Part shown: positions 36,101 through 47,823 of the stretch, piece by piece
Layout of the letters: each line of letters begins with the position of its first letter
Numbering within the stretch: the first letter of the stretch is position 1
Source: Chalara sp. BL73
Lineage: Eukaryota > Ascomycota > Leotiomycetes > Helotiales
Assembly: GCA_918026815.1 (NCBI GenBank)
Contig: CAKJVC010000128.1
Coordinates: 62,001-126,000 of the forward strand
Reading direction: 5' to 3'
DNA: 64,000 bases
Position numbers and translations under genes: made by a program
The notes under the pieces: generated by a model
Told to the model about the DNA's origin: nothing
What the model saw: the letters and a program-made list of their open reading frames with translations, nothing else
The model's database searches: none

Positions 36101-39100
36101 AACGTACATGCAAACCCAACTCCACGGGCTGTATCATATATCATAAATTCAAACTGCAACCACGAGTTCCCATCTATTGCCAAGCAAGCCAGATGATAAA
36201 TACAACCATCATGGTATACAACACAGGTAGCCCAACAATGCTAAAAGCAGTCTGATCTGCTCGCTCAGTGTGACATCGGAACGATTGCTCCATTTGTCGG
36301 CCACCTATCTGAGACGAACCCCCCACGACACGTGCCGAACGCATGGGAAATCGGCGCCGTCGTCGCCCGGGGAACACCACCGTGCCACACATGCATCCTT
36401 CGTGCACCACACTTAGGCTCTACGGGCTAGCGTTGGGGCTTCTTCACAGACAGCACCCACCAGGATGGCACGGCACGTTCTCAGGACAAGCCTTTAAAAT
36501 TTTTCCAGCGCCTTGAATCTCTCGGATTGGGTACTTGATATGGCTACGGTGCTTCGATGATGCGATGATGATCGACAACACTTGCCGCGCAGTTAATGTA
36601 TTGGATGTAATGGAGGTGATGAAGGGCGATGTATGCATCGCCGAAGTGAAACATTCTTGGGGACTAAAGAGGTATACTGGTCGTTTGCGGATAAGTTGAG
36701 GTGGTGTCACCATGCCCAGTTGGTTTCTTTTGTCTTTTTAGGAAGAAGGGTGTTTGATTTCGGAACAGAGGTGGCTGGATGTAGAAGAAGAGTCGCGTAC
36801 TGTGCACTGTGAATGGTGGAAAACTTGTGTTAGGGTGAATGAGTGTGACGGTGATATTTGTGTTACTTGAACATATCTTAAAGATGGCGGCACCCATGTC
36901 ATTGCATATTGGTAGGGTTGCTGTTAAAGGCGATGTCAATGTGGCAAGCTTTTAACGTGCTTCGGCATTATTATTTTTCAGCTTAGTGATGAAGTATCAT
37001 AATCAAAAATAGAATGTGATTGCTATCTGAAGAGCACAGGGAAGATGTCTGCATCCAGAAATGCACTAAATTTCGGCATCTGCGGTAGTATCTTGTCTCG
37101 AACGAGTCGGTAATATTCAGCCTGAATTTTTCCATTATATACCTGATGTCATTTCTTCCACCTGTGTTGATTGGGAAGTGCGTGTTGCGTTTAAATTACA
37201 ACCATATGGCGAGGTTTGTAGGGGCGGCTTAATAGAATTTCTTCTATAGTGTGTCCTGTCGAGGCTGGATATAATAGCTCACCGACAATTTCTCCAAAAT
37301 TGGTTTGACTGTAGTGCAGAAACACCTTGTAAACTAAGATCCAAGAAATGATCTGTCTATATACCTGACTTAAAGGGTTAGACGATTGGATACATCCGGA
37401 GCAATCAAGAAATGAGATGGCTACTTACCACAGAATATGTTCTCTAGCTGACAATACATCTAAGGGCTTGTCTGAGTCTGCTGAAGTCCTGCAGGCCCCC
37501 CCAAAAAAAGCCGGGCACATCTACCTATTTCGGCACTAAGCTAAGCCATCAATCTAAGGTCCACCTGCCCCTTTAGTTATCGAATAGAGATGCCAGCATA
37601 TAGTCTCATGTAATGCGAAAATTTTAGGAGGAAATGGTTTGAGCCTGCTACATAGCTTGTGCGTAGTGTAAGCTTGAAGCTGCTCGGGTGTCTGCTACGG
37701 CACAGTCTTGCGTGTGTATGAAGTCTCTCACGTTCTACTACCCCTCCTGGACAGTGTGTAATACAATTTCGCCGACGCCCTGTTTGAGATAGTGCTCTCC
37801 CAAAAAGCTCGCAAAACCTCTCCTTCCCCAACGATGAAGGTACATGAAGGTGATAGTAATGAATATAGTTCTCTGAGTTAGCAACCGTCTTGCTTTCTCC
37901 TCCCTATTTCGTACTTTCCACTTCTACAATGTCTATAAAAAGTTGCTGGATTATACGTTATTCCTTCAAAGGCAAACAGGTTCTGTAGTATGCCTTTCTT
38001 ACGATCAACCTCGGTAAATTTCTTCAATCCTCCGTTATAAACGCATTATGCTTTCTCAAGTACTTCTTGCACTCCGTTCTCTCCGACATGTATATATCTT
38101 GATGAGGAAATAACCCCGAGGCTATTTCCCAGGCCGGCCCAAATTGTGAACCGCAGACCAGCATTCGACCTGCAAAGGGCCGGGCACTCCCTCACATTTG
38201 CCTTTGATATATTCCTAAAGACTAATGCGATTTGTATTGTTTTTGGAAACTAATACATCTCGGTCCCTTCTCACGTAGTCACGTTCGAGCTGCTAAGATA
38301 GATCCCATGGGTCAATGTAGCTTCCAAGCCGATATTCTTATGCACTGCTGACATCCGCTATTATGCGGCACAACTCCGAGCACTGTCCTACTTTCTCAAT
38401 ACCCCCTTGCGCTGCCACCTTCGTTCTTTCTCCACATTTGTCAAGCTAGCCATGTCTGAATATCCTTTGTGATATGTACCCGTCTGATAAGGACGGACAA
38501 ACAAGTACTCGGCGATTGGGCTTGATATGCATAATCGGGAACAACTCTGGGTTCCTTTTCGAGAGCTGGTAGACACACTCGAGGTGCCATATTGGTGGCA
38601 TCAAAGCAATTTTAACTTTTCCCATTTTTGCGAATATCTCGCGTTCATGACTGATCCTTGCACAATGCTTTATGCACCATGCTCTTGAGTAAGCTGCATT
38701 CCCCAATTATCTTTTGTACGTATTTTCCTTTGCTGCTTGGGGATTCTGGTGTCTTCAACTGTTCTTGCTACCCTTGGTTTGGGTTAGGCCACCCTTTCCT
38801 ATTTTGTTTCGCAGGATACCGGGTTTAAAGACATTACACGAACTGTTATAATAGGCGAGATTCTCTTCTAATTGGGATGCTCCGACGACTGCTCTAAGTG
38901 TGGCAAACTTTTACTCATGTCTTGTTACTCTTGTAAGAATTTGGGAAGGTAGGCTCTATGGTTGATCGATCGTGACGAAATGAATCATAATATAGCAACA
39001 CGACCATCTGAATCTAGAACTTGGAAAGCGCCGAAGCCCAGGATGGCTAAATTTACTGTCATGCGAGTCGCGGCGTTGATGCAAACCCAAACCATAAATT

Positions 39101-39536
39101 AGCTGTCGTTGGATAGAACCTCTGGCATAAGATCGCAGATGTAGCCGAATACAACCTCTGGCATAATTTCAGCAGAAATGCGACCGGGATTACAAGCAGA
39201 CTTGATGCCAGTTTTTGGTCGCACTCATTGCATCGCAAAGAGATAATGTATTGTTTGTTATACAATAGACACAATGAGCAAGAGGCTCTGCCAACTACTC
39301 TCTGCTTACTGTATCGGTTCGGAACAATATACTTTAAGCAAGCACAGAGTGAATGGCAACCAACTGGAAGAATGAACATAAAAATATCAAAATCGGGACG
39401 GGTACATAAAATGCGTGAAATGGAGGAGAGATTTCAAGTAGGATCAAATCCATATTTAATCAAGAACTGGGTATTGCTGCACAAATTAACGCTTTAAATA
39501 CAATGGTTTTACATGAACTACTGTCAATGGGTCTTG
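33151..39536. other. 6.4-kb gene-poor stretch
   Basis: I find no gene here. The ORFs (for example 33454-33675 plus, 34046-34408 minus, 34443-34784 plus, 35233-35538 minus, 37577-37831 minus, 39059-39379 minus) lack domains and splice-supported extensions, and several overlap on opposite strands. Base composition is ordinary, so the region is not RIP-flattened. It could hold species-specific genes, non-coding RNA or old relics not recognisable by eye. Confidence 0.35.
34251..34290. repeat. Short tandem repeat, 10-bp unit gatgaaatct
   Basis: About four imperfect copies of a 10-bp unit sit in a row in the middle of the gene-poor stretch. It is a simple microsatellite-like tract. Confidence 0.8.
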
Positions 39537-41119
39537 TTACGAGGCTCCTAGAGTCTTCAATGCTTCTCTTAACTCTCGAACCGCAGTTTCGGCGTCCTCA
39601 AAATTGAGAGCTGATATGGCCCATCTTGCATGTTTCTGCGCCTTAGCAATGGCTACATCGTCAGTGTTCAATTGAGCCTTTCGTAATTGTGGGACGGGAG
39701 CCTGCTGTTGCTGGACGAGCGGTTGCTGAAATGGCTGTTGAGATGGAGTGGCAAAGTATGTCTGTTGTGGTACTTGAGGAGGTGCGTCAAAACGAGGTTG
39801 AACAGCTGCTGGAGGTGGGATATTCTGTTTGTAAAAATCTTGTGGTGGCATTTGAGGCGGTCCAGCTATGAATATTAGCAAAGAATACGTAGATATGTTA
39901 GTTGAAAGGCAGCAATATAGGTTATTTGCTGCGACTAGATGGATTTGAAAGGGTTCTTACTTGGGGGTGGCTGTGTATCAAAGGCTGAGCTTGGACCAGG
40001 AATTACCTCTTTTGGTGATTTAGATTCTGGTGCAAAAGGTGGCTGCTCTGGCAGCCCTAGGTCAATAACATCATCTGGCGGAGCTGTTGGGTGAGATGGC
40101 TCTTGTGTTTCCGACGTAAATGTTGGCACTTCAGGGAAGTATCCTCCGCCAATAGAATTGTTCCTTTCGTTTGGAGGAGTGGGCTCAAGAGGGGAAACAT
40201 TATCATCTTGTGGCGCTAGTGGGAAACTATTTTGAGGATACTGCTCAAAAGTAGGGGCAGGCGAGCCCCGAGCAGATACTTGTGCCGAAGGATGTAAAGA
40301 TTGATCTATAGACGACTGCCTCGCCAGTTTCCGCTCCACTAAGTCTTGCTCATCCGGAACTTCAACCACTGATGCTTGTCTTGACTTTGGCTTTTCATCA
40401 AGTGCGCGAACTTCTGGGTCATTGGGATCTAACGCTGCCATACCTTCCTCTGGCACAGGTTCAGTCTTAGGATTTGATTCATTTGGATCTTTGCCTTCTT
40501 TTAATGCCTTCATTATTCGTACAGCGTTCCATTTCGCATACTTGATCTTGCCAAATGTCTCGGCATCTGGGGATGCCCATATGTTGACAAGTTCGAGGAA
40601 AGTTGCAGCAGCTTGAAATGTATCAGCTGTTTGTCTAAAATCTATTAGCGTCATTCCGAATATATAAATATGTTCGTACTTGGTCACTTTGTCCGCCTGC
40701 ACAGCTCTATCAGCTCGTTGGAAGGTCTCCAACGCGAACTGTTCCACGTATGCCTGGCCAGCTGTATCATCCACAATCGCATCATTACTCGCATTTTCTG
40801 TCTTTACCTTCTCCAATTTATCCATCAGTGTCATCGTGTATTGTAAGGTCTCATCATCGCCATTATGGAGTCCCTTTGCTAGAATCTGGTTCACGATCCA
40901 ATATTCACACCAGTATGCCACTACCGGCTTTGCCAGCTCAAGCTGACCTGCCCGAATAATGAACCTTGTGAGGTCTGCCGCCTTCAATCTGGTGGATCTC
41001 CATGTCAGCACTTGATCTTTCAAAAGTAATGGGAGAAGCTCGAGCTCATATAGCTTGAGAGCTAAGCTTGCGGGGATGGACCCTAGTCCTACATACTTTG
41101 CTGGAATGTTTGCCGCCAT
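39537..41119 (-). CDS. VTA1: Vacuolar protein sorting-associated protein VTA1 (Vps4 activator)
   Basis: Exons 41097-41119, 40680-40988, 39961-40634 and 39537-39865 (minus strand) give 444 aa. Vta1 binds the AAA ATPase Vps4 and stimulates disassembly of ESCRT-III on endosomes. The N-terminal tandem MIT-like helices are clear: MAANIPAKLKAADLTRF at the start, then GQLELAKPVVAYWCEYW, and KIKYAKWNAVRIMKALKEG. A long Pro/Ser/Gln-rich linker follows, and the C-terminal VSL dimerisation/Vps4-binding region is in the last exon (KAQKHARWAISALNFEDAETA, ending LREALKTLGAS). Two introns hide in a long open frame: the first (108 bp, GTATGT donor) and the third exon border (45 bp, GTACGA donor) both read through without stop, so a naive ORF adds about 50 false residues and a false upstream start. 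Removing them restores the family sequence. Confidence 0.94.
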
Positions 41120-41506
41120 AGCTATCTGTATTGCAATTGGGCGGGCGATAGTCAAGATCAGGAATACCTCGCTATACTGAAGAAGCTGTGATTGTTTGTT
41201 GCTCTCTACTATGAGCTCATAATGAGGGGCCCGGTATCGTGAAAGGTAGCAATCAGATCTTGAGGTCGGCTCACCAACTACCCCACCCGTGTGCTGATCC
41301 ATGTCAGCAATCCAGCCTCACAGTAGCCTTACCCCGGATTTTGACATAAGCGGCAAAGTGGCCTTTCAAGAAGGACAACTTGTTCGTTTGGAACCTACAT
41401 ATTTTTGAGCCCCAGCCCAATTCTTTTGAATGAATTGATCTCTCAAAAAGCTGCTACAGCTTCATAGTAGTTAGTTCACGTTAGTTTACACCAAGGTCGT
41501 CCCAAA
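41120..41506. promoter_or_regulatory. Bidirectional promoter between VTA1 and the PDI gene
   Basis: The two start codons face away from each other only 387 bp apart, so both promoters must share this interval. No ERSE- or UPRE-like element that would mark PDI as a stress gene is clear by eye. Confidence 0.55.
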
Positions 41507-43088
41507 ATGGTCTACACACCCTCTGCCTTAGCTATCGCAGCGACAGCTCTGTTAGCTGCAGTCCCTGCTCAAGCTGGTCTATATCCGAAGAGCTCTAAAG
41601 TTCTCCAGATCACAGGCAAGAACTATGATCGTTTGATCGCACAATCGAATCATACCTCAGTAAGTCTTCATGCCGCAAGATACCACTATTTATTAACAAC
41701 CTCAGATCGTGGAGTTCTATGCGCCATGGTGCGGTCACTGCAAGAACTTGCAGCCAGCGTATGAGAAAGCTGCCTCCTCTCTCGAAGGACTGGCAAAAGT
41801 TGCCGCGGTGGACTGCGACGAGGAAAGTAACAAGGCATTTTGTGGGGGTTTCGGCGTACAAGGATTCCCTACACTGAAGATTGTCAGGCCAGGAAAGAAG
41901 CCCGGAAAGCCAGTCGTGGAGGATTACAATGGACCAAGGACTGCCAAGGGAATAGTGGATGCGGTTGTCGAAAAGATCCCAAACCACGTCAAGCGGGTAG
42001 ACGACAAGTCACTTGAGAGTTGGTTGGCTGAGAGCAAAGATTTGCCAAAGGCAATTCTATTTACAGATAAAGGAAAAACGAGCGCGTTGATTAAGAGTGT
42101 GGCTATCGAATTTAAAGACTCCATAACAGTGGCACAAATTCGCGACAAGGAAAAGGCGAGTGTGGAGCTATTTGGAATCACAAAGTTCCCGACCATAATA
42201 TTGCTCCCGGGTGGAAAGGAAGCCGCGGAAGGTATCAAATATGAAGGAGAACTGAAGAAGGCTGGTATCGTCGAATTCTTGACAAAGACCACGAGCATTG
42301 AAGCAAATCCAGATCCAGCACCACCGAAGGTGAAGGTCAAGGACGAGAAGAGTAAGCAGCCAAAACCTAGCAAGAAGACAGATGCTAGCAAGGAGAAGGA
42401 GAAGTTCGAGTCCGCATCTGCTTCCCAAGCTTCATCTGAGGGTGCCGCCGGGGGCCCATCGGCTACGGATGAAACTATCGTCGAGGGAGCTACCGAGTCG
42501 CCTAAGCCTATCGTTGAGGCTGAGAAACCAATTATCATACCGGATCCAGCACCGCCTATTGGTATCTTGATCTCGTCTGCTGAATTGGAAAAGGAATGTC
42601 TCGGTCCCAAAACTGGAACATGTATCCTAGCTCTTCTTCCTCCTACTCCTGACGCAGTGGTGTCAACGGCTGTGGGATCCCTTTCCGAGATTTCTCATAG
42701 ACACAAGCTTCACAAACGCCAGATCTTTCCCTTCCATGCTCTTCCAGAATCTAACGAGGGGTACGCAACTATTAAGAACGCATTGGGACTAGCTGACTTC
42801 GATGTCATTGCGATCAATGCCAAACGTGGATGGTGGAGGAAATTGCCTACTAAAGGAGATAAGATCGCAGAGAGTGATGTCGGTGAGGAGGCTCTTGAGA
42901 ACTGGGTAGATGCTATCCGCCTTGGAGAGGCTTCGAAATCGAAGTTGCCAGCTGGTTTGGTGCCAGAGGAACCTGAGGAACCTGCATCTGTAGAGACAGA
43001 GGTCCCTATTGCGGAAGAGACACCAGAAGCAGTGAATGAAGGAGAACAGGTGGTTGACAAGACCGCTGAGCCGCATGATGAGCTCTAA
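41507..43088 (+). CDS. ER protein disulfide isomerase (MPD1/P5-like) with HDEL
   Basis: Exons 41507-41659 and 41706-43088 give 511 aa. A signal peptide (residues 1-23, ending AQAG) leads into one catalytic thioredoxin domain with [17 protein letters not shown] (Cys60-Gly-His-Cys63) and the cis-Pro loop GFPTLKI. A second, redox-inactive thioredoxin-like domain follows ([23 protein letters not shown]), then a charged Lys/Glu-rich linker (residues ~265-330), and a third thioredoxin-like region with [13 protein letters not shown]. The protein ends HDEL, so it is retained in the ER. One CGHC site places it in the Mpd1/P5-like branch rather than classical two-site PDI. The 46-bp intron interrupts just before the active site. 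It oxidises and isomerises disulfides in secretory proteins. Confidence 0.95.
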
Positions 43089-43350
43089 ACCTCTACTTAT
43101 GAAACTCTTTCGCGCTTGGCTTTGGCATAGGATGTGTTTTAGGGAGATTAGCGAAAATCTTGAAATGCATCTTTTGATTTTATCCCCCCTATCTATCCAT
43201 TTATGCCTTGAAAACAATATTATCGACATCTTTTTGACGCCAACGCCGGGTATCATGCCCAATTCCCGAATGTACTTTTGACCCAATTTTCTCGATACTT
43301 CTCCATATATCAGGAACCCTCATCCACTAAAAGCAGCGTAGATGCAGGTT

Positions 43351-44208
43351 TTATGCTCGGCTCTGTAGTACCTTCTTCCCACTCTCCCTAACTACTGCAT
43401 CCAAAATCTCCCGAACCTGCTTACAACCATCCACACCAACCGCAAGCATCCCCTCCACCCGTCCTAACTGCACTCTTGTCTCACACACCAACACAGCCAC
43501 CTCATCCCCTCCCCCAAGCGTCGCGACAGTTAGAAATGGCAGTTCCTGCTCCTCGGCACTATTCAAGTCTAGCAAAGGGTCTGCGGCTTCGTCATTGCTA
43601 GAGTAAGAGGACGTGGAGCCAGCGGTACAAGCAGTGATGTAGTTCAACATGGGGATACCCGCATCGATGAGCGCGAGAGTCGAGGCGTTGAGGAGCGCAG
43701 CGAGGAGAGAACCGTCTTGGGAGAGAACATGCAGGTTGATGTTAATGAGGGAGTGCGGGAAGAGGGTTGTGAGGAGGCTAGAGGCGAAGGTGTTTTGAAG
43801 GGTGGATTGTAATTCTGCTATACGTCTAGTAGCTGTCAGTTTTAATCCCAATCAATTCTTCCTTCCCGTATTCACGTCACTCTCGCGCAAGAAAGAGGGA
43901 TCAGCTCGAATTGAGCTAATGAAGGAAACTCACTTATCCCCGCGTCCGACCCTCTTCCTGTCCACCCCGCTGAACCCTGCAACCCCAATCTCAACCCTAA
44001 TATCTGCGCGATCTCGTTCCCTCGTACCTTGTCCCTCGGTAGGCCCACTGACAGTGCATAGAACTTTGGTGTTGCCCATCTCTAGATATGAAGAGCCGTC
44101 TGCAGACGGTGTTGTGGATATTTGCGCAGTGATGCGGCGGAGCTCATTCCACCGTCTGCCGTCAAGGCGGAGGAGTGCGAGCGCGTAGCTGGAGGTGTCG
44201 AGTGGCAT
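43351..44208 (-). CDS. RRP41: Exosome complex subunit RRP41 (SKI6)
   Basis: Exons 43934-44208 and 43351-43825 (minus strand) give 249 aa, matching yeast Ski6/Rrp41 (246 aa). It is an RNase PH-fold subunit of the exosome core ring, acting in 3'-5' decay and processing of nuclear and cytoplasmic RNA. Recognisable parts are RLDGRRWNELRR, GSSYLEMGNTKVLCTVSGP, the loop ending VGRGDK|RIAELQSTL across the intron, FPHSLININLHVLSQDGS and ALIDAGIPMLNYI. The start is MPLDTSSY at 44208; in-frame residues upstream (44209-44352) are non-conserved. In eukaryotes this subunit is catalytically inactive and binds RNA. It converges with the PDI gene, with 262 bp between stops. Confidence 0.95.
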
Positions 44209-46334
44209 CTTTGCGTTTGGCTTGCGATATATTGGGAGGAGGTAGGCAGAGAGGTTGGTGACAGAGTAGATCTTTTTTGTGGGGCCGATTAGATTAGATT
44301 GTGCAGCATGATTGTGATGACCTTGATATGCTTTTAACATGATACCTCCCAAAACTTTCCTCGTGTTTAATTGCTCTATTTCTTTTCTCTGCTAAAAGTA
44401 TTTTAACACATTCCCGAATAGGCTATTGAGCCTTCATCTCGTTATTCTCCCTCAAAGATACAAGCGTTGCTGAGCATCCCCTTCTGTTTGTTTCTCCTAA
44501 CCCAACTCTTGCAATGTCTCTATCCAATTTTATTTGTTTATATTCCTTCTCTAAAGACTTCACATATCAAGCACATTCCATTTAACCAAGGGGAGCAAGT
44601 AGCTCTGGTATTAAAGAAGCAAATATATCTAGCCTTGGCTCTCATTTTATTCGACGGTTAATTTGCAATGCCTACAAGTCAGCCACAAGTGATTGAAAAC
44701 ATAAGTTCAATCAGGCTTGTGTCTCACAGTGAAAATTTGAGCTCGGGTTATGTGTGGGCCTGGTTCCTCTCAGGGTCACATAACCGCCAGACCTTGATAT
44801 CATGTATATTGTTGGCAGACCGAATGAATACAAGATACTTTGGAGTAGTTATGAGTAAACTGAACGAGTTGAATAGATAGGTCTACCTTTTGACGAAACT
44901 TTAGCCCTCCTAGTAGGCTTTCATTTTGTGTCTATGGTGTTATTGACATCATTATAGCTGCAATTAACTTAGATGCTCTCACTTATATGCAATATAGCTC
45001 ACAATCTTGAGCCTTTTTTAGATCTCCTCTACCACCAGAGCAATATGCTGTACGAGTCTCCGGCATTTAGGTATAAACATCAGCATGAATCCACCTTCAT
45101 AGCCAACCCGTGCTCAAACACATACCGCTCCTCAATAAGGCCGCGAAACCCACGAACCTCGCAGCCACACCTCTGGCTTGGGAAACAGATACCTCCCACA
45201 ATGGAGCCATTCCTCATTACGGAAAAAGTATCAACCCCATACGTCACTATATGTCCACATATATATCACACTCTTCCATGATTTTCCCGGTTCATACCTC
45301 TTAACTATGCAATTGGACCTCGCCTCAATCGGTGAGCAATCGCAGCCGTTCGATATCAGAACTCACAAATCTTCTAACATGTCCCGAGGAGTTGGCTTAA
45401 ATGTGAGCAGTCTTGAATCTGCTGCAGAAAGGCACAGGTGACGGGAAACGTATATAGAAGTGCTGAGTGAGCACGATTACAGCATTAACTGGCGTGGGTA
45501 TTATACAGTTATGATCGAGTTTGAGACCTGGCAAAGGTCTGGTGAGTTTGGCAAGATCTGGTAGGCGGACTTCGAGGTACTGGTGGAATAACGGTTGGTT
45601 TGAGTCTCTGCGGGTAAGAGAGAGAGTAATGGAATGAGGATGGGGACTTTGGGTTTCCGGCATAAGATTTGGCAAGGAAGATAGATATTGTAGACAATTT
45701 TAGTGAGGCGACCAGACCAGATGTGCCAAGAGAAAGCAAACAACCTCCATTTCTACCCGTCTTCGCTACTTCACCACTCACTTTACCATGTATTATAATT
45801 AACAACGCGCTATTTTATTTGATCCCACATCAACCTTTATTCATTTGGTGACGACACCGTAACTATGCTACTCGATTCTACGATGGTCTATAATTACGTT
45901 GTTTGGTGTTGCACATGTGGTTCGCTAAGGGCACTAATACATATCTAAACTGGTAGAAAAATGGCCACCATTGCCAAGATATTTACCAACAGAAGTACCC
46001 ACCTCTCTTTTCAGCTGCTATAAAGTTACCTATTATGCTGGCAATTCCGCCTGCCCAAGCGCCCGTTCAGGGGCTGCTGGATTCGTATGACTCTCTTGGC
46101 CACCGTTGGCTTCATGGTGGTGGATTCGATTGGATGACATCTGCCCTTGATGGTTGTGCCTCCAACATCTCTTGGTGTGAGTCGGTTTGGCCTAGCGTCC
46201 GAGACCCTAGGGTAGGCTAGCAGTGATCTCTTTTTTCCTTCCATGTTTGCTATTGACTTGGGTAGCTCAATTTGACCCTAATTACCCTCTTTGTCGCAGC
46301 TTCCAGCTAGTTCATCAATCAACAGAGGATTATA
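44209..46334. other. Intergenic
   Basis: Many short ORFs overlap on both strands (44973-45441, 45397-45805) without coding character. No gene or RNA is supported. Confidence 0.4.
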
Positions 46335-46628
46335 ATGGTATCGTACGAGCCACTCAATATCGAATCCTATGAGATCCGAGTTTTGACCATTGAGACTGGA
46401 TCGCTGGATTCCATACCTAAATGCTCGCTGGAGAAGACTAGTCTGATTAATCCCAAGGGATACGTTGCTCTGTCATATTGCTGGGGTGATCCTGAGGTTA
46501 CATCAAATATAATTGTCCAAAATGTTGAAACAGCTGTCACACAGAATCTTGCGGACGCTTTGCAGCAATTACGTCTGCTCGGCATTCAACGAATTTGGGT
46601 TGATGCGCTATGCTCATTAGTCGATTGA
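46335..46628 (+). pseudogene. Truncated HET-domain gene (N-terminal fragment)
   Basis: The 97 residues carry the start of a heterokaryon-incompatibility (HET) domain: IRVLTIETG, YVALSYCWGDPEVTS, NLADALQQLRLLGIQRIWVDALC. In full genes the last motif continues as ALCINQxD and then ~100 more residues; here it breaks to CSLVD and a stop. HET proteins trigger cell death on allorecognition or act as immune-like effectors. The fragment ends where transposon-like AT-richer sequence begins, suggesting decay or interruption by an insertion. Confidence 0.75.
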
Positions 46629-47823
46629 TACCGAATAAAACATCCCAGAAACCTGAGATCTTGACTTCTGTTTTCTGAAGGGGCTCGTTTTGCACTAATC
46701 GGATTAGTTAATTTCTGCCTTCGCGTGCTTACCTATTCTTTATCTCGACTTATGTTTCCTACTATACGGATTTCACCTTTCGCCGGCCTCACCTCCCAAA
46801 TTCTTAAACCCCATTGACTATAGAGCGCTGCCTATAACTAACTGCGTTAAAAAAAAATTATTGTCTGAGGTTACCACTATAGTCTCAGACAAACGAGTAG
46901 CCGCACCAAATTCTACTTCCGTCTTCGGACCCGAGCAGTCCCCCCTAGAAAATTGGTTATTGTTTCTATATTATAGTCAAGAACACAGCCACCTTTTCTA
47001 ATCTATTATGATATCGTGATAGTCTTATTCTCGCTCACCTGCTAAACTTTACAAGGATCACCGATTTTGGATCTCAGTCACACGTGACGAGTAATTCAGC
47101 CTTAGAGTTCAACGTTATCGTGTGTGGCTTTAATTTTGCTGAGAACTTATTCAACTTCGATAATAGAAGAACTTACGCTCAAATATACACACAACTATTA
47201 TGCTATGCTGGTACAAAAGGCCGGCACTATAAACCTTCGAGCGTGACGACACGTACGAGCAAAGTCAAGGATAAGTCCAGTAAAGAATGAGAAGTCTTGA
47301 TCTCGTAGGAGAATGCTTATATTCGAGGATTTAAAGCTAAGAAGAGAAGAAGACAAGAGAGAATCCATACTAGGAAGTAGTTATTAATACTCTATGCCTT
47401 CCTCCTACACGCTATGGGTCCTGCATGGCAGTCAGAACTGTCACAATTATAGAATACTATTGCAAACGGCGTAGTAAGTTCCCAAAGTATCTACTCTCGA
47501 GTAGACTATTCGCTTCCCTTTAATAGAATTACATTTAACGGCTTATTAACTAGTATAGAGTAATCGAACAAATATATACATAACAAATTACAACCCTATT
47601 TCTCTAAAACCGGAGGCACAATATTGTATCTAAGACAGGTTGTAAGGTTACTACCTCTTCCCGCAGTCATTGAATACTTATACGGCAAATGCATATCTGA
47701 GAGCTCTGAATTCAGGGGGCTGCTCTTAGAGTACGCTTAGTTAATTGTGACCAGAATTTCCTTAAGCCGAGGCGTCATGAAGAAGAATTCTGAACAACGT
47801 CCACTTTCAAACCCCCCGCACCC
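46629..47823. mobile_element. Transposon-like debris
   Basis: No intact gene. A stretch around 46985-47070 (TCGTGATA, TTATTCTCGCTC, then about 20 bases later AAGGATCA) resembles 54330-54420 (TCGTGATA, CTATTCTCGCTC, CAAGGCTC) with similar spacing. Two degenerate copies of one retroelement-like sequence are the simplest reading. ORF 47084-47290 is probably part of it. Confidence 0.4.

Noticed and set aside
39935..41302. 455-codon reading of VTA1 starting upstream at 41302
   Set aside because: It includes two in-frame introns and a non-conserved N-terminus; the spliced model starting at 41119 restores the family sequence.
41924..42610. 228-codon minus-strand ORF
   Set aside because: Lies antisense inside the well-supported PDI gene; Ser/Phe-rich composition mirrors the Lys/Glu-rich sense frame.
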